A model generated the notes under the pieces. The model was given only the letters and a program-made list of their open reading frames with translations. It did no database searches and had not been told where the DNA came from. A program made the position numbers and the translations under genes. From Holothuria scabra (Eukaryota; Echinodermata; Holothuroidea; Aspidochirotida; Holothuriidae): a stretch of 64,000 nt of DNA. This document shows, in pieces, positions 35,576-47,934 of this stretch (within the stretch, counting starts at the first letter, position 1; the number at the start of each line of letters is the position of its first letter). The stretch covers positions 22,957,318 through 23,021,317 of the forward strand of contig CM074188.1 of NCBI GenBank assembly GCA_037179385.1, written 5' to 3'.

Positions 35576-37256
35576 ACTGTCGAGTATAGTAGAGTATTTC
35601 ATCTAGGGGTACTCCCACATCAAACAACCATTGGCCTCCCTGTACGATCTCTCCGTACAAGTGATCGTACCAGGCTCCTTCCGGCAGGTAAACATCTCGA
35701 CTCAGAGCGCCCTGAGTCACAATTGGTGCAACCAGTATCTCGTCACCGACCAGAAACTCTGAATCCATTAGCAAGGCAATGGGATCATCAGGAGCTATCC
35801 ACCACAACGGCCGATTAAGGGGTTTCCCCTCTGTGACAACTTCCTCCCGAATGATGCGGAGGAGAATGGGTGTGATGACGTTTTCATGGAAGGACGTCCA
35901 CCTGAGAGCTATATCTATCACTTCTTCGTCATATTGCCATGGAGATATAGAGTATTGCATGGAAGGAAGAAATGCCGTCAATTGTAACCATCGAATGAAC
36001 AACTCTCGAGATGGCAGTTTGGTAGAATGGAATCCTTCGTCGTACACATTTCCACCGATCATGTCCGGCAATACGTACGGGTAGCCAAGAATATTAAACG
36101 TGAGAGCTGTCGTGATCAGGGTTTTGAGTCCGTTGTCCCAACCCCAGGCACTTTCCTTGTCCATCATTCGCACAAATACCGGTTGGTTCTGATTTTCGAA
36201 ACCAACGCGCACTTCAATCTGCTTACCAAGTCGTGCGCACATGTCAACATATTTTGTTGTATACTCGCATGGATTGATAAGCTGTTCATGTGTCACGAAA
36301 TCGTTTACGAGGTAGTTCGTCTCTCCTGCGTCGAATTTAAAAGAATCGAAACCAAGTTCTTGTCGCACGTTTTCTAGACGATTCACGAACCAATCACATG
36401 CTTCTGGATTTGTGACGTCAAGCATTCCTGCCACACCGTTCCACCAAGCTACACGACCAGATTGTCCATTGGTCCTTTTAACCCAGTAGCCTTTTTGATC
36501 TCCCTCTTGGAATGCTTTGCTCCTGACGTTCGCAAATGGTGTAGTCCAAAGCGTCACACGAAACCCCATTCGATGCAACTGGTCCACCATACCGGACACA
36601 TTTGAAAATTTGTCCGGGTCAAAGTCAAAGTCACCATATTCGAGTTGGAAGCCGTCGTCAATTTCAAGTTGACTATTGTTAAAACCGTTGTCTCTTATGT
36701 TCCTTGCATATTCGATGATTTCACTTTCGTTGATAAATATTTTGTACTGGGCCCAAGTAGACCATATCGGGGACTTTATCATTCGTTCGTCGGGCCATTC
36801 GCTGGGTTTTGACACGTATTTAGCTGACATAAAATCATGGATCGTTCTTACGTTACTTCCAGTACAGATCTCGTAATCAAGGAAGGGTAAACGGCCATCC
36901 GGATTCGGGTAATATGAATCGTCATACGTCGAAACGAAGCATAGCTTCCCGTCGTTGTTCGCATTGACGCTCACGTGAAGAGGGGATTCGTTATTGACCC
37001 GGATTCCGAGTCCATGCGATGATAGCCAATAACGCTCCAGGAGGGATCCATACTGATCCTTGAAAAGGTCACCAGACACGTAGTTTTCTAGAGTTTTATT
37101 CCATCTTTTGATTGGCCAGTACTGGTAGAACATTTCGGCAGCTCCGTACCAATAAGCAGGGTCCATGTCGTAACAATCACTAAGCTTTGTCGTGTCCGTT
37201 AACGCTTTCCATGAAAAGTGGTGGCAGGTCTCTTCTCCGACGGTATCTGTCTTTGT
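35574..37256 (-). CDS. MYORG-like gene 1, coding exon 2 (catalytic)
   Basis: The exon starts after TTTTTAACAG, 30 codons upstream of the internal Met at 37166, with TKTDTVGEETCHHFSW. That internal Met is therefore not the start. It ends in TAA at 35576-35574, overlapped by AATAAA. Confidence 0.88.
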   Translation of the reverse strand, partial: TKTDTVGEETCHHFSWKALTDTTKLSDCYDMDPAYWYGAAEMFYQYWPIKRWNKTLENYVSGDLFKDQYGSLLERYWLSSHGLGIRVNNESPLHVSVNANNDGKLCFVSTYDDSYYPNPDGRLPFLDYEICTGSNVRTIHDFMSAKYVSKPSEWPDERMIKSPIWSTWAQYKIFINESEIIEYARNIRDNGFNNSQLEIDDGFQLEYGDFDFDPDKFSNVSGMVDQLHRMGFRVTLWTTPFANVRSKAFQEGDQKGYWVKRTNGQSGRVAWWNGVAGMLDVTNPEACDWFVNRLENVRQELGFDSFKFDAGETNYLVNDFVTHEQLINPCEYTTKYVDMCARLGKQIEVRVGFENQNQPVFVRMMDKESAWGWDNGLKTLITTALTFNILGYPYVLPDMIGGNVYDEGFHSTKLPSRELFIRWLQLTAFLPSMQYSISPWQYDEEVIDIALRWTSFHENVITPILLRIIREEVVTEGKPLNRPLWWIAPDDPIALLMDSEFLVGDEILVAPIVTQGALSRDVYLPEGAWYDHLYGEIVQGGQWLFDVGVPLDEILYYTRQ

Positions 37257-40200
37257 CTGTTAAAAATACACAGAAATGAATTGGGTGAAATTTTTAACAC
37301 TTCACAGCAGTTTTCCAGTTCAGATTTAATTTAAATTTATGTCTAGAAAGGAACCAAGGTAAAAGTTAATTTAGACCTAATTGTCTGGTTGAAGAAAAGT
37401 AAATAAACAGCTAGGTTTCTCAAGTCTGTAGTGAAATCCATCTTAAAATATTTTGAAGAGAATTGTCTTACGTAAAATGCCTTGCTTCTGGGGATTGAGG
37501 TGCTTTCTGTTCGTTATATGATGTTAAAAGCCGTGTTTTTGATAGGATCGGAAATCACCTAATTGGAAATGCATGTAAATCAATAACAACAAGAACAAAA
37601 ACAAAAAGTAACCAGGGATACTTTTTGACAGCCAAATAAACCAGCTAATCCACTGAACATATTTTTATGTGCTACTCACAAGTCTGAGAAATGCCATTTC
37701 CGACCCTCTGAGGGATCGCGATTTTGCAAAATTTTCTGCACGCTCCGCGCCAATTAAGGCTGGCGCTCCGCTTAGATAATTTTGGGGGCAAGACTACATA
37801 TATCAAGCAGAGAATCATATGCATACCGTATACTCAAATGCTTTCATATGCACATTTCATCAAATACCTTGCAACCCTGTCAGTTAAGTAGTCTGTGTAG
37901 ATGATTCTTTAGTTATTGAATGCCAAATTTTTGCCAATGTTCCTTTGCAGAGGGCATAGATACACTGCAATTGTTGTCAACTGTTGCACGACTGGCAAAA
38001 AACGAAGATTTCCACATTTCTCGGTGCGAAGTTTCATTTGAGAAAATGAGTTATGGCAAACCGTTTTTCCTTTTTAAAATCGGTAGAAAAAGTCGAAAAA
38101 TTAAGCATCAGAAATGTAACTTTTGGTTAAGGGGGTAAGGTGAGATGTGTAGTCCAAAATTGTTCCTCCCTCAATTTAATATTGCTTCCTATACGCCACT
38201 GGTCTCGCCAAACTTTGCCCGAAATACTAAAATATCCGAGCGAAGGTTATAAGAGAGTGCTGGGAGTGTTTTCAATTGTCAAATTAATTATAAGATCAGA
38301 TGGGAGGGTGTTCATATGCACTGCCCAATAATTTGCCATATATTCTGCCCCTAGAACTGAATTCGGACAACGGTAATGAAAACCGGGTACTTTGTTTTTC
38401 AATACCGCAATGAAGCACTGTGAGAATATCTTCCCAGTCTCTCTCATTTATACCCACCTCATAACGTGACATTTGTTCAAAACTTGTTCGAAGTAAAATA
38501 ATTCATTGTAGGGATTTCAGGCCAGACAGGCAGTCACAAAAACAATTTAGTCAATTCAGTACATCTTGAATCTAGCCAAGAGTCGAAATAGAGTGAAGAA
38601 CATTAAAATGTTTTCAATTCCGTTCCATATAGGTTTTCCCCGAAAAGACACAAGACTATTTTAATTCATTGGAAGTGGTACATTTTATGTGGTAATATTC
38701 TGATCAATTGGCGGTATTCCCTGTCTGTCGTAAGAGGCGACTAAACGGGAGGACTTGAACAGTATTTGAACAGTATGACACTTTATAACACATTCGTGTT
38801 GGTGTGTCGTTAAATCTTATCAAACTAACTTCTGATCACTTGGCAAGTTGTTGATTTCTTCTGTTATTACAAAGGAAAGCTGAAAATTTAGACTGCTTAT
38901 ATTCTACTAACATGCCTACACTCTAAAAAATATTTAAACGATTTTGTTTAAAAATTAGGATACTCAGGAAAATGAGTATTTCTACTCATAAAAGTGAGTA
39001 CTTCAACTGAATTTGTGTAAAACTTTACACAAATTGCTGAATATGTGCAAAATTTTACACAAATTGAGTATTTTTCGAGTAGAAATACTCATTTTCGTGA
39101 GCATCCTAATTTTTAAACAAAATCGTTCAAATATTTTTTAGAGTGTAGTAAATGCCATTTCCAGCCATCTGAGGGTCGTGATATTTCATCTCTTTCTGTA
39201 CACTCGGCGCCAGCTAATCTCGGCGTTCTGCTTAGATAACCTTCCAGGCAGAATTACACTTTGAAGTATACTTAGTTTGAAGTGAACATCTTTTTGCAAA
39301 CGAAAACTGAAAATAGCGACTGCTTAGATCCTCCTTATCATCCTGGGGAGTGCAATTTCCGGTTCTCTGAAGGTTTGGTTTTTCAAAATTTTCTCTACGC
39401 TCCGGGCCAAGTTTTCCGCCAACCAATGGTGGCGATCCGCTTTGATAGTCTTTCGGGCAGACTTACATTTTTCTTGCAAATGTCCTATGCCTTTCCCAAA
39501 ATGAAATGCTCCCGTATACGCCCACGTGAAAGTAACAAGTAGCCTTTTGCACTATTTTGCGTCATAGATACGCTTGAAAACCAAAAATATCCAAAACGGG
39601 GAGGGAGATCATATAATTCCCTCTCCCGGGACGACGACGATCCATGATTGGCCTCCTTTCCAGAAAATAAATATGGTAACCTCAGCCACGATTAACGTCC
39701 ACCAGAGCGAATCCTGAAAATATCTTACACTCATATGTAGTGTGCATAAACCTGAGAGAAACACCAAAATGTCTTCAAGCGATCTTTAATGTTGCTTTAG
39801 ATTGCATCCTTGCATCCGAGGTAATATGTTCAAAGGAGGGGACACCCTCTTTAACCCCTTCCCCAGGTCCCCGGTCAGGCCATTGCAGTAAACCCTACCC
39901 CAATAGATATCTTTCCTGTGTCAGTACAGATAGTATATGTCCTGTTAAAGTCATAGGCCTAAGACGTGTCGCTCTCCCTTCCCTTCATCATTAGATCCAG
40001 GGACAGACCTCAAAACAAAGACAGAAAGGATGTGAGTCCACGGTTATCTCTAAGATACCTGTGTTTCTTATAAAAAAAAATCACCAAACGGAAAAAATGA
40101 CTTGAACATCTAAGAACCAAACACTATGATTACAGCCTCGGCTGCACTTTACGTATTTTTGGAACACAAAATAACTAGATTAAAGTCCCTATTGTGAGCA

Positions 40201-41376
40201 ATTGAAGTTAGCTTGTGAAGGTATCAGAATCTCTGTATTTATTTAAAATCTCGTTCAAAGCATCAGTCATTTTCGTTTTTCTTTTTTAATTCAGACTTTT
40301 AGAGAAAACACTATAGAAATCGGGAGAAAAACTTCTTTCACGTTTGGAACGTCATGTTAGCATTTATTCCAGAATTTAAGGCATCTGAGATCTATTCAGA
40401 TATCTTTTATTAAACTCAATATATCTTGAATTCAATTCAGGATATGAAAATAAGTTCAGATATATCGAATTGAATTCGAGATGTCGAAAATTTTATTTTC
40501 GGTACTGTATTTTAAATTGTTTTTGAGATATCTTAAAAAGAATTATCCGATATCAGGAAATAAATAAAAATTTTCAAGACACAGATTAAGTTATTTGAGA
40601 CATTTGGAATTCCAATTTAAATATCCAAAAATGAAATCGATTTTTCCAAAATTAAATTCGATAATATCAAGGATTTAAATTTTAGATATTCAAAATTAAA
40701 TTCGTGATAGCCAAAATTGAAATCTAGGCTATTGAGAAATCTAATTCGTTGTGTCCGAAACTGAATTTAAGCTATCAAGTTTTGAGACTGAGATATCCAA
40801 AACTAAAAAAGATATATTCAAGAACTGAATTCGAGAGAATCCGAGATATCAAGAACGATGTAGAAATGAAATATAAATATGAAGAATTCGGAATCGAGTT
40901 ATCAAGAATTCGAATTCAAGCTATCATGAATTGATTCGAGATATCAAGAATTCGAATTGGGAACATCAAGAATTCAGTTTTGATACCTTGAATTATAATT
41001 TTTGAAACCTGGAATTCTATTCCGAGCAAGATACCAAGAAAGACAATTGTCAAGAAAAGTACAATTAAAAGTATGTATTAAAATTTAACGAGACCTGTAA
41101 TCGAGCTAAGTCGGCCCACTCAAGGCAACTGTCATGGTCCGTCTCTGGTTCACATTCAACAGCACTTGATTCAAAAAGCGTTCCCAGTTGTCCAATTAAT
41201 ATCGGGTTTTCTTTCCTTGTGATCTGCATCTCACCCTCAGGGGTGACGATCAACCCACCAACAGACACATCTACGTCATCGTCATCCCTCAAAGTCAGGA
41301 CCATTACTACGACAACAATTGCGATAGAGACGGCAGTGATGGAAATGGCCAGAATAATACGGGGCCCGGACGCCAT
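35574..41376 (-). CDS. MYORG-like GH31 glycosidase, paralogue 1 (two coding exons)
   Basis: Exons 41376-41095 and 37256-35574 join in phase 0 (LARLQ|TKTD) to give 654 aa. Human MYORG (KIAA1161), a type II ER membrane GH31 protein with reported alpha-galactosidase activity, is 714 aa. A short cytosolic N terminus is followed by a membrane segment at about residues 7-29, then a luminal part with several N-x-S/T sites. The GH31 barrel shows EIDDGFQ (about 292-298), LWTTPF (about 330-335), KFDAGE with the probable nucleophile Asp403, WGWDNG (Asp468; this Asp or the nearby MMDK Asp460 may be the acid/base), and LPDMIGGN (about 490-497). It ends in a C-terminal beta region. Assigned by motif recall. 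Substrate is not deducible. Confidence 0.88.
37665..37800 (-). repeat. GCGCC-hairpin monomer, dispersed copy
   Basis: Reverse copy: 'tgccatttccgaccctctga', 'ttttgcaaaattttctgcac', GCTCCGCGCCAATTAAGGCT, GGCGCTCCGCTTAG. Same unit as at 42655, 44520 and 50450. Confidence 0.65.
38919..39145. mobile_element. Tc1/mariner-type MITE with TA target
   Basis: 227 bp with long inverted repeats starting CACTCTAAAAAATATTTAAA and ending in the complement, flanked by TA on both sides (38917-38918, 39146-39147). The arms pair for about 50 bp. No ORF. Confidence 0.85.
39150..39545 (-). repeat. GCGCC-hairpin monomers, two copies
   Basis: Two reverse-orientation units with 'atgccatttccagccatctgag', CGGCGCCAGCTAATCTCGGC, and then GGCCAAGTTTTCCGCCAACC, TGGTGGCGATCCGCTT. 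They are adjacent to the MITE at 38919. Confidence 0.6.
40360..41040. repeat. degenerate short-motif region (GATATC / GAATTC)
   Basis: Dozens of near-copies of an about 20-bp motif such as GAGATATCAAGAATTCGAAT, with variable spacing and much substitution. Related motifs occur at 61140-61700. Confidence 0.65.
41095..41376 (-). CDS. MYORG-like gene 1, coding exon 1 (membrane anchor)
   Basis: 94 codons: MASGPRIILA..., a hydrophobic stretch rich in I/V/A, an Asp-rich DDDDVDVD juxtamembrane segment, then a cysteine-bearing pre-domain (ECEPETDHDSCLEW). The donor is CAG|GTCTCG. Confidence 0.85.
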
Positions 41377-43631
41377 TTCGTGTAAGTCCTCTTCTATGCT
41401 TTAAATGAATGTTATTATAGAGGATAAAACGGTAATTTCTGTTCAAATGCTGCGCAACTACCAGTAAAAGTGATGATAAAATAATTTTCTTCCTGGATGA
41501 AGATTTTTGTCCAGTACAAGTAAACTACCGCATGATCATAAGAGGGATGTCGGCAGCAATTTTGTGTATCGCCAAAGACCACCGCATTCTGAGTGTGAGT
41601 GTGTTAACCCTTAGGCAAGGTGAAGTAGATGTTTGTGTGGTAATACTAGGGAGTTAAACGGTTTGTACATTCGATACTTACACAACCTACAGATCGCTAT
41701 CTTGTCATAATCTTTACCTTTGATCATCTTGAAGTATCATTGGGTTGTTATCTATAGCAGATTTAACAACTTCAGCGTCTTCCGTCAGTAAGACCACGTG
41801 ACATCATTATTTGATTGTTTTAAATTCTTAATAGCCTGTTATTGTACTTGCTCCCATCTGAGATAAATAAAGTTGTTTTTTGAAATATTTTTTTACTAAA
41901 TTTACAGCGTTGAAGATTTTCGCAGTCATAAATCAACATTATGTACACAGACAAATATCTTTTTTTCTTTTTGGCGGTTCTCGTCAATCAACTTTACACC
42001 AGGAGAGCAGAATAAGAAGGTATGAAATTCAAGCTTTCGTCACGGAGCTGGTCTTCAGCTGGAGCCAGATGGGATTCCTCTGGTAAAAGCTAGCCCAGTT
42101 GGGCCCCGCTTGGAAACGCATGAAAAATACAAATGGGTCCCAGTTGGAGCCCAGTCGGGCCAAACTGGTCATGTTGGCTGGGATATTATTCATCCATGCA
42201 AGCGAAGGTAAAGGTCGGCATAGTTTCTCATTGCCATCTGTGGCTGAAATGTTGGCTGATAACAACTTCAAGTTGGGACATAATTTTAAAGAAACGGATG
42301 TTTTCGTCTTTGTGACCAAATTACTGAATGTTGTATTGGTAAATCAATCTAAATATTGTATCCATCCCAACCCTGAAGAGGAAGAAGTGGGACTGGGTAA
42401 CCTAGCGGATAACCTGGGGTAACCTAGCGAAATAATGATGATAAGTATGACAAAAGGGACCGTTTTGGAGGTAGCAATTTTAAGCCTTATATCCCTCACA
42501 TGTTTTAGCAATATTAAGTATAACAAAAAAGTTTTTACCAAGACGGTAACCATAATTATCATGCAGATTTCAACGACTGTTCTCCAGTGGCGGGGAGTCG
42601 GGTAGTCAGGATGGATTTTTTTTTTTTTGGGGGGGGGGGCCTAGGTAACAAGTGGGGGCCTGGTATCTCCGAGGGTCAGGCGCGGCAAGACTATCTAAGC
42701 GGTGCGCCACCATCGGTTGGCGCGGAGCGTACAAGAAAATTTTGGGTTTTACAAACCCTCCAGATGGCTGGAAACGACACTTCCCACTTGTTGTAAGCTG
42801 GATGTACCCAGCTTTGAAATTCGAATCCCATGTCTGCCACTTCTCAAAGAGTGTGAGTAAAAAAATCAATCTATGAAAAATGATAATACATACACTTTTT
42901 AGGGACCCAGAATCTGGGCATTTCTGATCCTTGCCATGGCCTGGGGGATGAGACTAAAGGGAAACGGTATCTCCCTTTCTCTTGGGAAAAATTGTGAACT
43001 TCAGGAAAACGTAGATCGCAAATGCGGCAATATTTGAATACATTGCAGCTTCAATAGGAAAACTAAAATTAGTTGTGTCCCCCTCTGAGAAACTTTCTTT
43101 GCGTTAGATTTGCTAGATGCAAAATGGTGCTATGTTTGGCAAAACTCTGAACTGATTATAGGCCTAAGTTTTAGGATTTTCCTATTTGGGGAGCATGGAA
43201 ATTTTCAAAATACTTATTTTTAGTCTTTGTAGAGATTTTACAAGGGACGTACTTACTACCTATAAGAAACAATGTTTTCCGGTTTTCAGTGGTGTTTAGA
43301 TGCAAGATGGTGCAGTATTTGTTCAGTCATCGGTACTTTACGTAGTCAAAATTAACATGCTTTTTATTGAGTTTCTTTACTATTTTCTACCAGGAACAGC
43401 CATTGAAAGACAAAAACAACTGGTTAATAACACATAGGTTAATAAATAAAACGTTGGATGGAAGTAGATATATATCGCTATAAACACAAATGAGTGAAAA
43501 CAGTGTCTGAACTGACTGATCACAAGTCAACAATATTGACTAATATTTGTCCTAGTTGAATTAGTTTCTAACAAGAATAAAGCCTCCTTGACTAAGTTTT
43601 GACTGATATTCTTAAGTCCATTACTACGATA
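41377..43631. other. region upstream of MYORG-like gene 1
   Basis: Must contain the promoter and 5' UTR of the gene, but no core promoter element is clear. The right half has a hairpin-monomer copy and small direct repeats (GGGTAACCTAGCG twice at 42393-42430). Confidence 0.4.
42655..42875 (+). repeat. GCGCC-hairpin monomer, dispersed copy
   Basis: 'ctatctaagcggtgcgcc' with the hairpin GCGCCA-CCATCGGT-TGGCGC at 42704-42723, then 'ggagcgtacaagaaaatttt' and 'cagatggctggaaacgacac'. Full consensus order. Confidence 0.75.
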
Positions 43632-44519
43632 CAAGGGGTGGAGCCAGGATTTCTCCGACAGGGCGACCAAGCTCCCCGACAGGGCGGATCAGTGTTTCAA
43701 GGCCCCGACAAAGGCTTGGGGTTAGTTACGGTAGACGTGCCTTAGCAGAATTTGAGACGCGCGTAGCGCGCAGTTTTTAGCTTTCTTTTCAACAAATACT
43801 AAATTCTGGAGTTGATTTCGAAGTAGAAATTTCAATTTTTTGAATTCAAAGCAATGTGGCTGTTGTAAGGACCATTAAAAAGTTGGAAGTGTTTACTGAA
43901 GAATCTGTCCTTCATTTGGGCAAAATCAAAAAAGTTTTAAAGGCGACAGCTGAAAATCCTTTGAGGTTACGCATTTAATCGTAATAGGCCTACGTAATAA
44001 GGCTTTAAGACGAGAATGGAAGTTTTCCACTCAAAGAGATTTTCCCTTTTTGAACGAAGATTTAAAAATTAAGAGCTTATTATCTTGGAGAAATTTTGGA
44101 CTTAAATGCAAGAAAATTTGATTTTTGGTAAGGTTATAATGAAAAATTTGGGCTTTTGGGTATTCCTTTCAAGAGCAAAATTAGGTAGAATGTCGGAGTG
44201 AATAACAGTTGGCTTTGATCATTTATTGTACGCAGTATCCATCGAAACTGGAAAATTTTGCCACATTTAAAAATCTTAAGCTTATATTGGAGAAAATTGT
44301 AACTTTATGAAAGAGTTGGGGGTTTATGGAAGGATAAATAAGAATATCAAGTAGGGGTGATTTGTAGTTTTGTTGAGTTTACTGAGTATCATCATGCAGA
44401 TTAAGTCCCTTGGACCATATTGGAAAATTTTTCCGTGGAAAAAGTTTAGCTTCCCATATATTTTTATATATTGACACAGGGGTACGGGAGCGTTTCAGTT
44501 GGGAGAGGGGCAGAATTGT

Positions 44520-44905
44520 CTTTTTTGTCCAAAAAATGTAATTCTGCCCGAAAGAATAACTAAGTGGAGCGCACAGAAATTTTTGAAAAATTGAGAACTA
44601 AACAACAAGAAATGGCAATCCCCGGACTCGTAACTAAAACACTAAAAACAAAGCAGTCATTATTTTGTGCTTTCTTTCGCAATAAATTTTCACTTCATGA
44701 TACTGCCCCGAAACGAAAAATAATTTGCAAGCATTCATTGTTCTGTTAAGTAATCTGTTCGACCAAAATACTATCTAAACGCAGCGCCACCATCAGTTGG
44801 CGCGGAGCGTACAGAAAAATGTTAAAAAATCTAACCCCTCAGACAGTCGGAAATGGCATTACCTGAAACTATCAATGAAAGTCGTTATTTTGAGCTTTTC
44901 TGTGA
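44520..44905 (+). repeat. GCGCC-hairpin monomers, two copies
   Basis: One partial unit ('aatgtaattctgcccgaaag' to 'gaaatggcaatccccggac') and one full unit with the hairpin GCGCCA-CCATCAGT-TGGCGC at 44784-44803. Confidence 0.75.
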
Positions 44906-45092
44906 AAAGAAAGCGCCCTTCAAAAGAAAAAAACCAACTCGCTAAGTGATTAGAAAATTACCAGATAAGAGGTACTGCTACAATTAGATGTAACATCCTT
45001 GTCTCTTTTAGGGGGAAAACTATGCAACGGAATTGAAAATTTAGTGTTTTTGACTGTATTAAGAATCTGCGTTGTATGCGATTGCCAGTGAT

Positions 45093-45190
45093 GTATTCGA
45101 GACCGGCATGACCGAGACCGAGACCAGAGTGTTCGAGACCGAGACCAGGGGTAAAATTCGAGACCGACAAGGTCCGAGATCGAGACCGAA
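45093..45190. repeat. CGAGACCGAGACC subterminal repeats, left
   Basis: Imperfect hexamer/heptamer repeats of CGAGACC, inverse of the right-hand set at 47935-48045. Such subterminal repeats are typical transposase-binding regions of hAT elements. Confidence 0.7.
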
Positions 45191-45907
45191 TGTACATTTT
45201 GCAGAGGAAAATAAACTGTTCAAAATTTTGAATACCTTTCTACCTACTGTAACCTTAGTTACTTTATGCTCTAAAATGACATGTTGCACAAAAGGTACAT
45301 CATCACTGATTTTGTACGCGAAATCATCGATTTTGTTCTTTTTTCATATGCATGAATGTACGCAACGGGAGGCAGACACCCAATTGGCCGAGACCTTGCT
45401 TGCTGAATCGGGCAGACTTTAGTGTCTCAATTGGGCAGAAATTATGCCCTAGTTGGGGATCTGGAAAAGTGCCAAAGGTCACCGCCCTTGAGAAAAAAGA
45501 GTGCCTTATGGCTATGGTCATATGCCAAAACAGGAAGCTTCCAGCTGCCTGACCAAACATAAAATAATTAACTTTTAAACACTAAACCAAGTTTTTCCTA
45601 ATGTGGCCATCATTGCAGTACAGAACTCTTTCTCACTGGGAGCGTTGACTTCCTCCCAACACCAGGTGCCCAACCAGAGCATAATCTCTGCCCCACTGAC
45701 CGGGACCAAAGTCCGCCCGATTCGGGAAGGTAATGACTATTTGTGGGGTGGCAGCCCCTACTCGGCCCCTTCCAGTAGGGCCCAGGTGGCCATGTTCATC
45801 AAATCAGAGCCAGTGAGTGCTTCAGGTGTTAACCCATAGAATAAAGAAAAAGGGCATGTCCTCTCACTCCAAACTACAATTTTCGTAGTAGTCTACAGAA
45901 ATTACCT

Positions 45908-46192
45908 CGTATTCGATCTAGTGATAAGAGCATCCGCCTCTCACGCTGGACACCCGGTTTCGATTCCCAGGTCGACTCACACCAAAGACTCTAAAAATGG
46001 GACCTACTGCAGTTGTGCGTGATGCTCCCCATAAGCAATGGAGTAGGGAAAACAAGCCAGAGAGCCACAAATGGAAAAAGTCCGTGGCCGGACGACTTGA
46101 ACCAGTAAAACTCAATCTAACTACCTAACTGTCTAACTAACTAACTAACTAAGTGAGTAAGTAAGTAACTAGCTAACCAACCAGCTAACCAA
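45908..46192 (+). mobile_element. tRNA-derived SINE with 15-bp target duplication
   Basis: CTACAGAAATTACCT at 45893-45907 is repeated at 46193-46207. CTC-anticodon-like tRNA head, common body, and a long CTAA/GTAA tail (46105-46190). Confidence 0.88.
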
Positions 46193-46235
46193 CTACAGAA
46201 ATTACCTATTGGCTCAGTTCTTTGATTGTTAGCTA

Positions 46236-46398
46236 CAATCCTCGACAAAAATACATGGGACAAACCCCGCTCCCCGTATCAATGTTGAAGTTTCAGGGCG
46301 CCTTGGGCTGCCGCAACATTGAATGGGGGAGTGGGGGGATGGTGTTCCGTTCATTGCTTGTTTTGCTTGTTTTGTCCCATCATTTTTGTCGAGGATTG
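46236..46398. mobile_element. small MITE, TA-flanked, nested
   Basis: Terminal inverted repeats CAATCCTCGACAAAAATACA and the complement of CATTTTTGTCGAGGATTG; TA on both sides. Inserted in the palindromic MITE. Confidence 0.8.
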
Positions 46399-47094
46399 TA
46401 GTTCAAATAATGCAGAGTGTTAAAGCTTATATTACACAGCATGAACTGTACTGTGTTTTGATTTATGCACATTGCCCTTTTATAGTCACCCTGAAGCAAT
46501 GAACTGAAATTTCGACTGGAAGAGGATGAATTTTAGACAATTGTGGAAGGGACTTACTGTTTACAAGAAGTTTGGGAGAATTGGTGAGAGATTTGGGCCT
46601 TTAAGGACTTATAGATGGAGTGTGTGGACTCATTACATGAATACTTTTTCCCCAATGATTAGTCTATATTTCAAAGCAATTGGAGTTTTTGAAAAGTAAA
46701 CTCAGTCTATGAGTTTATAAAGGTAAGGTGAGATTTAGTGAAGTAAGCAATTTTTCTCTGAAGGGGGGGGGGGGGCATGCAGTATGTTGAGCGATTGCCG
46801 GTAGGGGAGGGGTCTAAGGGAGAGGGTTTGCCTTTCCCGTTTGAAAATTCTTGGCCTTTTCAAGGAGCTTAAATGCAAAATGGTGCAAGATTTTTGATTT
46901 CACAGGGATGGTCCTGAAAGTTGAATTTTGGTGGTTAGTGGGGTAAAACTGAACATTTTGTGTCTTTACATGCAATCAGATGCCAAACGCTACCGGTACC
47001 TATTCGAAGTAAAATTTGTTTTTAAATTTGCATACTTTTAGGAGTCAAAATAAAAAGAATCAGTGATGGGCTTAAGGGCACGTGAGCATGCCAG

Positions 47095-47300
47095 TTTTTT
47101 CTGCACAAAAAAGTAATTCTACTTAAATACAATACTATCTACAGTTAGTTGAACGCTACCATCAGTTGGTGTGGAGAAAAAAGAAAATTTTGAAAAATCT
47201 CTATTCCTTACATGGCCGAAAACTGTGTTATCATACTTTTAAAAGTGTATCCACATAGTCTTTATTTTTAGCTTTCCTTTGCGATAATAAAAACCGGCAA
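47095..47300 (+). repeat. GCGCC-hairpin monomer, diverged copy
   Basis: 'aaaagtaattctacttaaat', 'acgctaccatcagttggtgt', 'aagaaaattttgaaaaatct'. The hairpin stem is eroded. It lies inside the hAT at 45086. Confidence 0.6.
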
Positions 47301-47934
47301 CTTGCTAAGAGATCAGAAATTTACCACAAAATGTATCATAACATTGGATGAAATGGTATCATAAGGGGGAAATACAACGGAATTAAAAATATGCCAAAGT
47401 GTCCTTCTTGCAACTCTTGGCTAAATTCAAAATCCGCTGAATTGATGCAATTTTGTATGCTACTGTCCGAACTCCCGACTATAAATTGGTTTACTTCTAA
47501 CACCTGTTGCATGATAAATGTAAAACCATTGCTCACCGCACCTGAACATCCTCCACTCCCGTGTCCCTTTCTCTAAGTCTTTACCGGCTGAGGAACGAGC
47601 CTAAGAGATGGCCCCTTCCCCTTTAAAATTGTTTGTAAATGTTGGTGTCCTTGCATGCAATCAGGTGCCACACATGCTACCTTCTGTGAGGAAAGGGGGT
47701 TGGGTGGCATGGCCCAATGCCCCTTACTGGGTACTTCACTGGTGGGCTAAGGTAAAGTTTATTAATATCCATCATTAAATAACAATGGACAAAAAACACT
47801 CACTTAAAAAATGAATAAATACAAGTAAAGTAAAAAAAAGTAAAGTTATCTATGAATCTTACAATGTACGTAACATTTCATTTTTCTATTTTTAGACACT
47901 ATTTTATTTAAAAAAAAACAACAAATTTTTAGCC

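Larger units (their letters stand above)
37257..41094 (-). other. intron of MYORG-like gene 1
   Basis: 3.8 kb holding hairpin-monomer repeats (37665-37800, 39150-39545), a mariner-type MITE (38919-39145) and a degenerate GATATC/GAATTC region (40360-41040). No internal coding exon is needed: the flanking exons join in phase 0. Confidence 0.7.
45852..46604 (-). mobile_element. palindromic MITE (TTAAAGGCCC family), interrupted copy
   Basis: It runs from 'gggcatgtcctctcactcc' to 'gagatttgggcctttaa'. Its own sequence is about 305 bp. The rest is a SINE (45908-46192) and a small MITE (46236-46398) inserted into it. Confidence 0.75.

Noticed and set aside
35779..36084. 101-aa plus-strand ORF in MYORG-like gene 1, with an almost identical one at 55452-55757
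   Set aside because: Both are antisense shadows of the strongly conserved GH31 coding frame. Their likeness only reflects near identity of the two exons.
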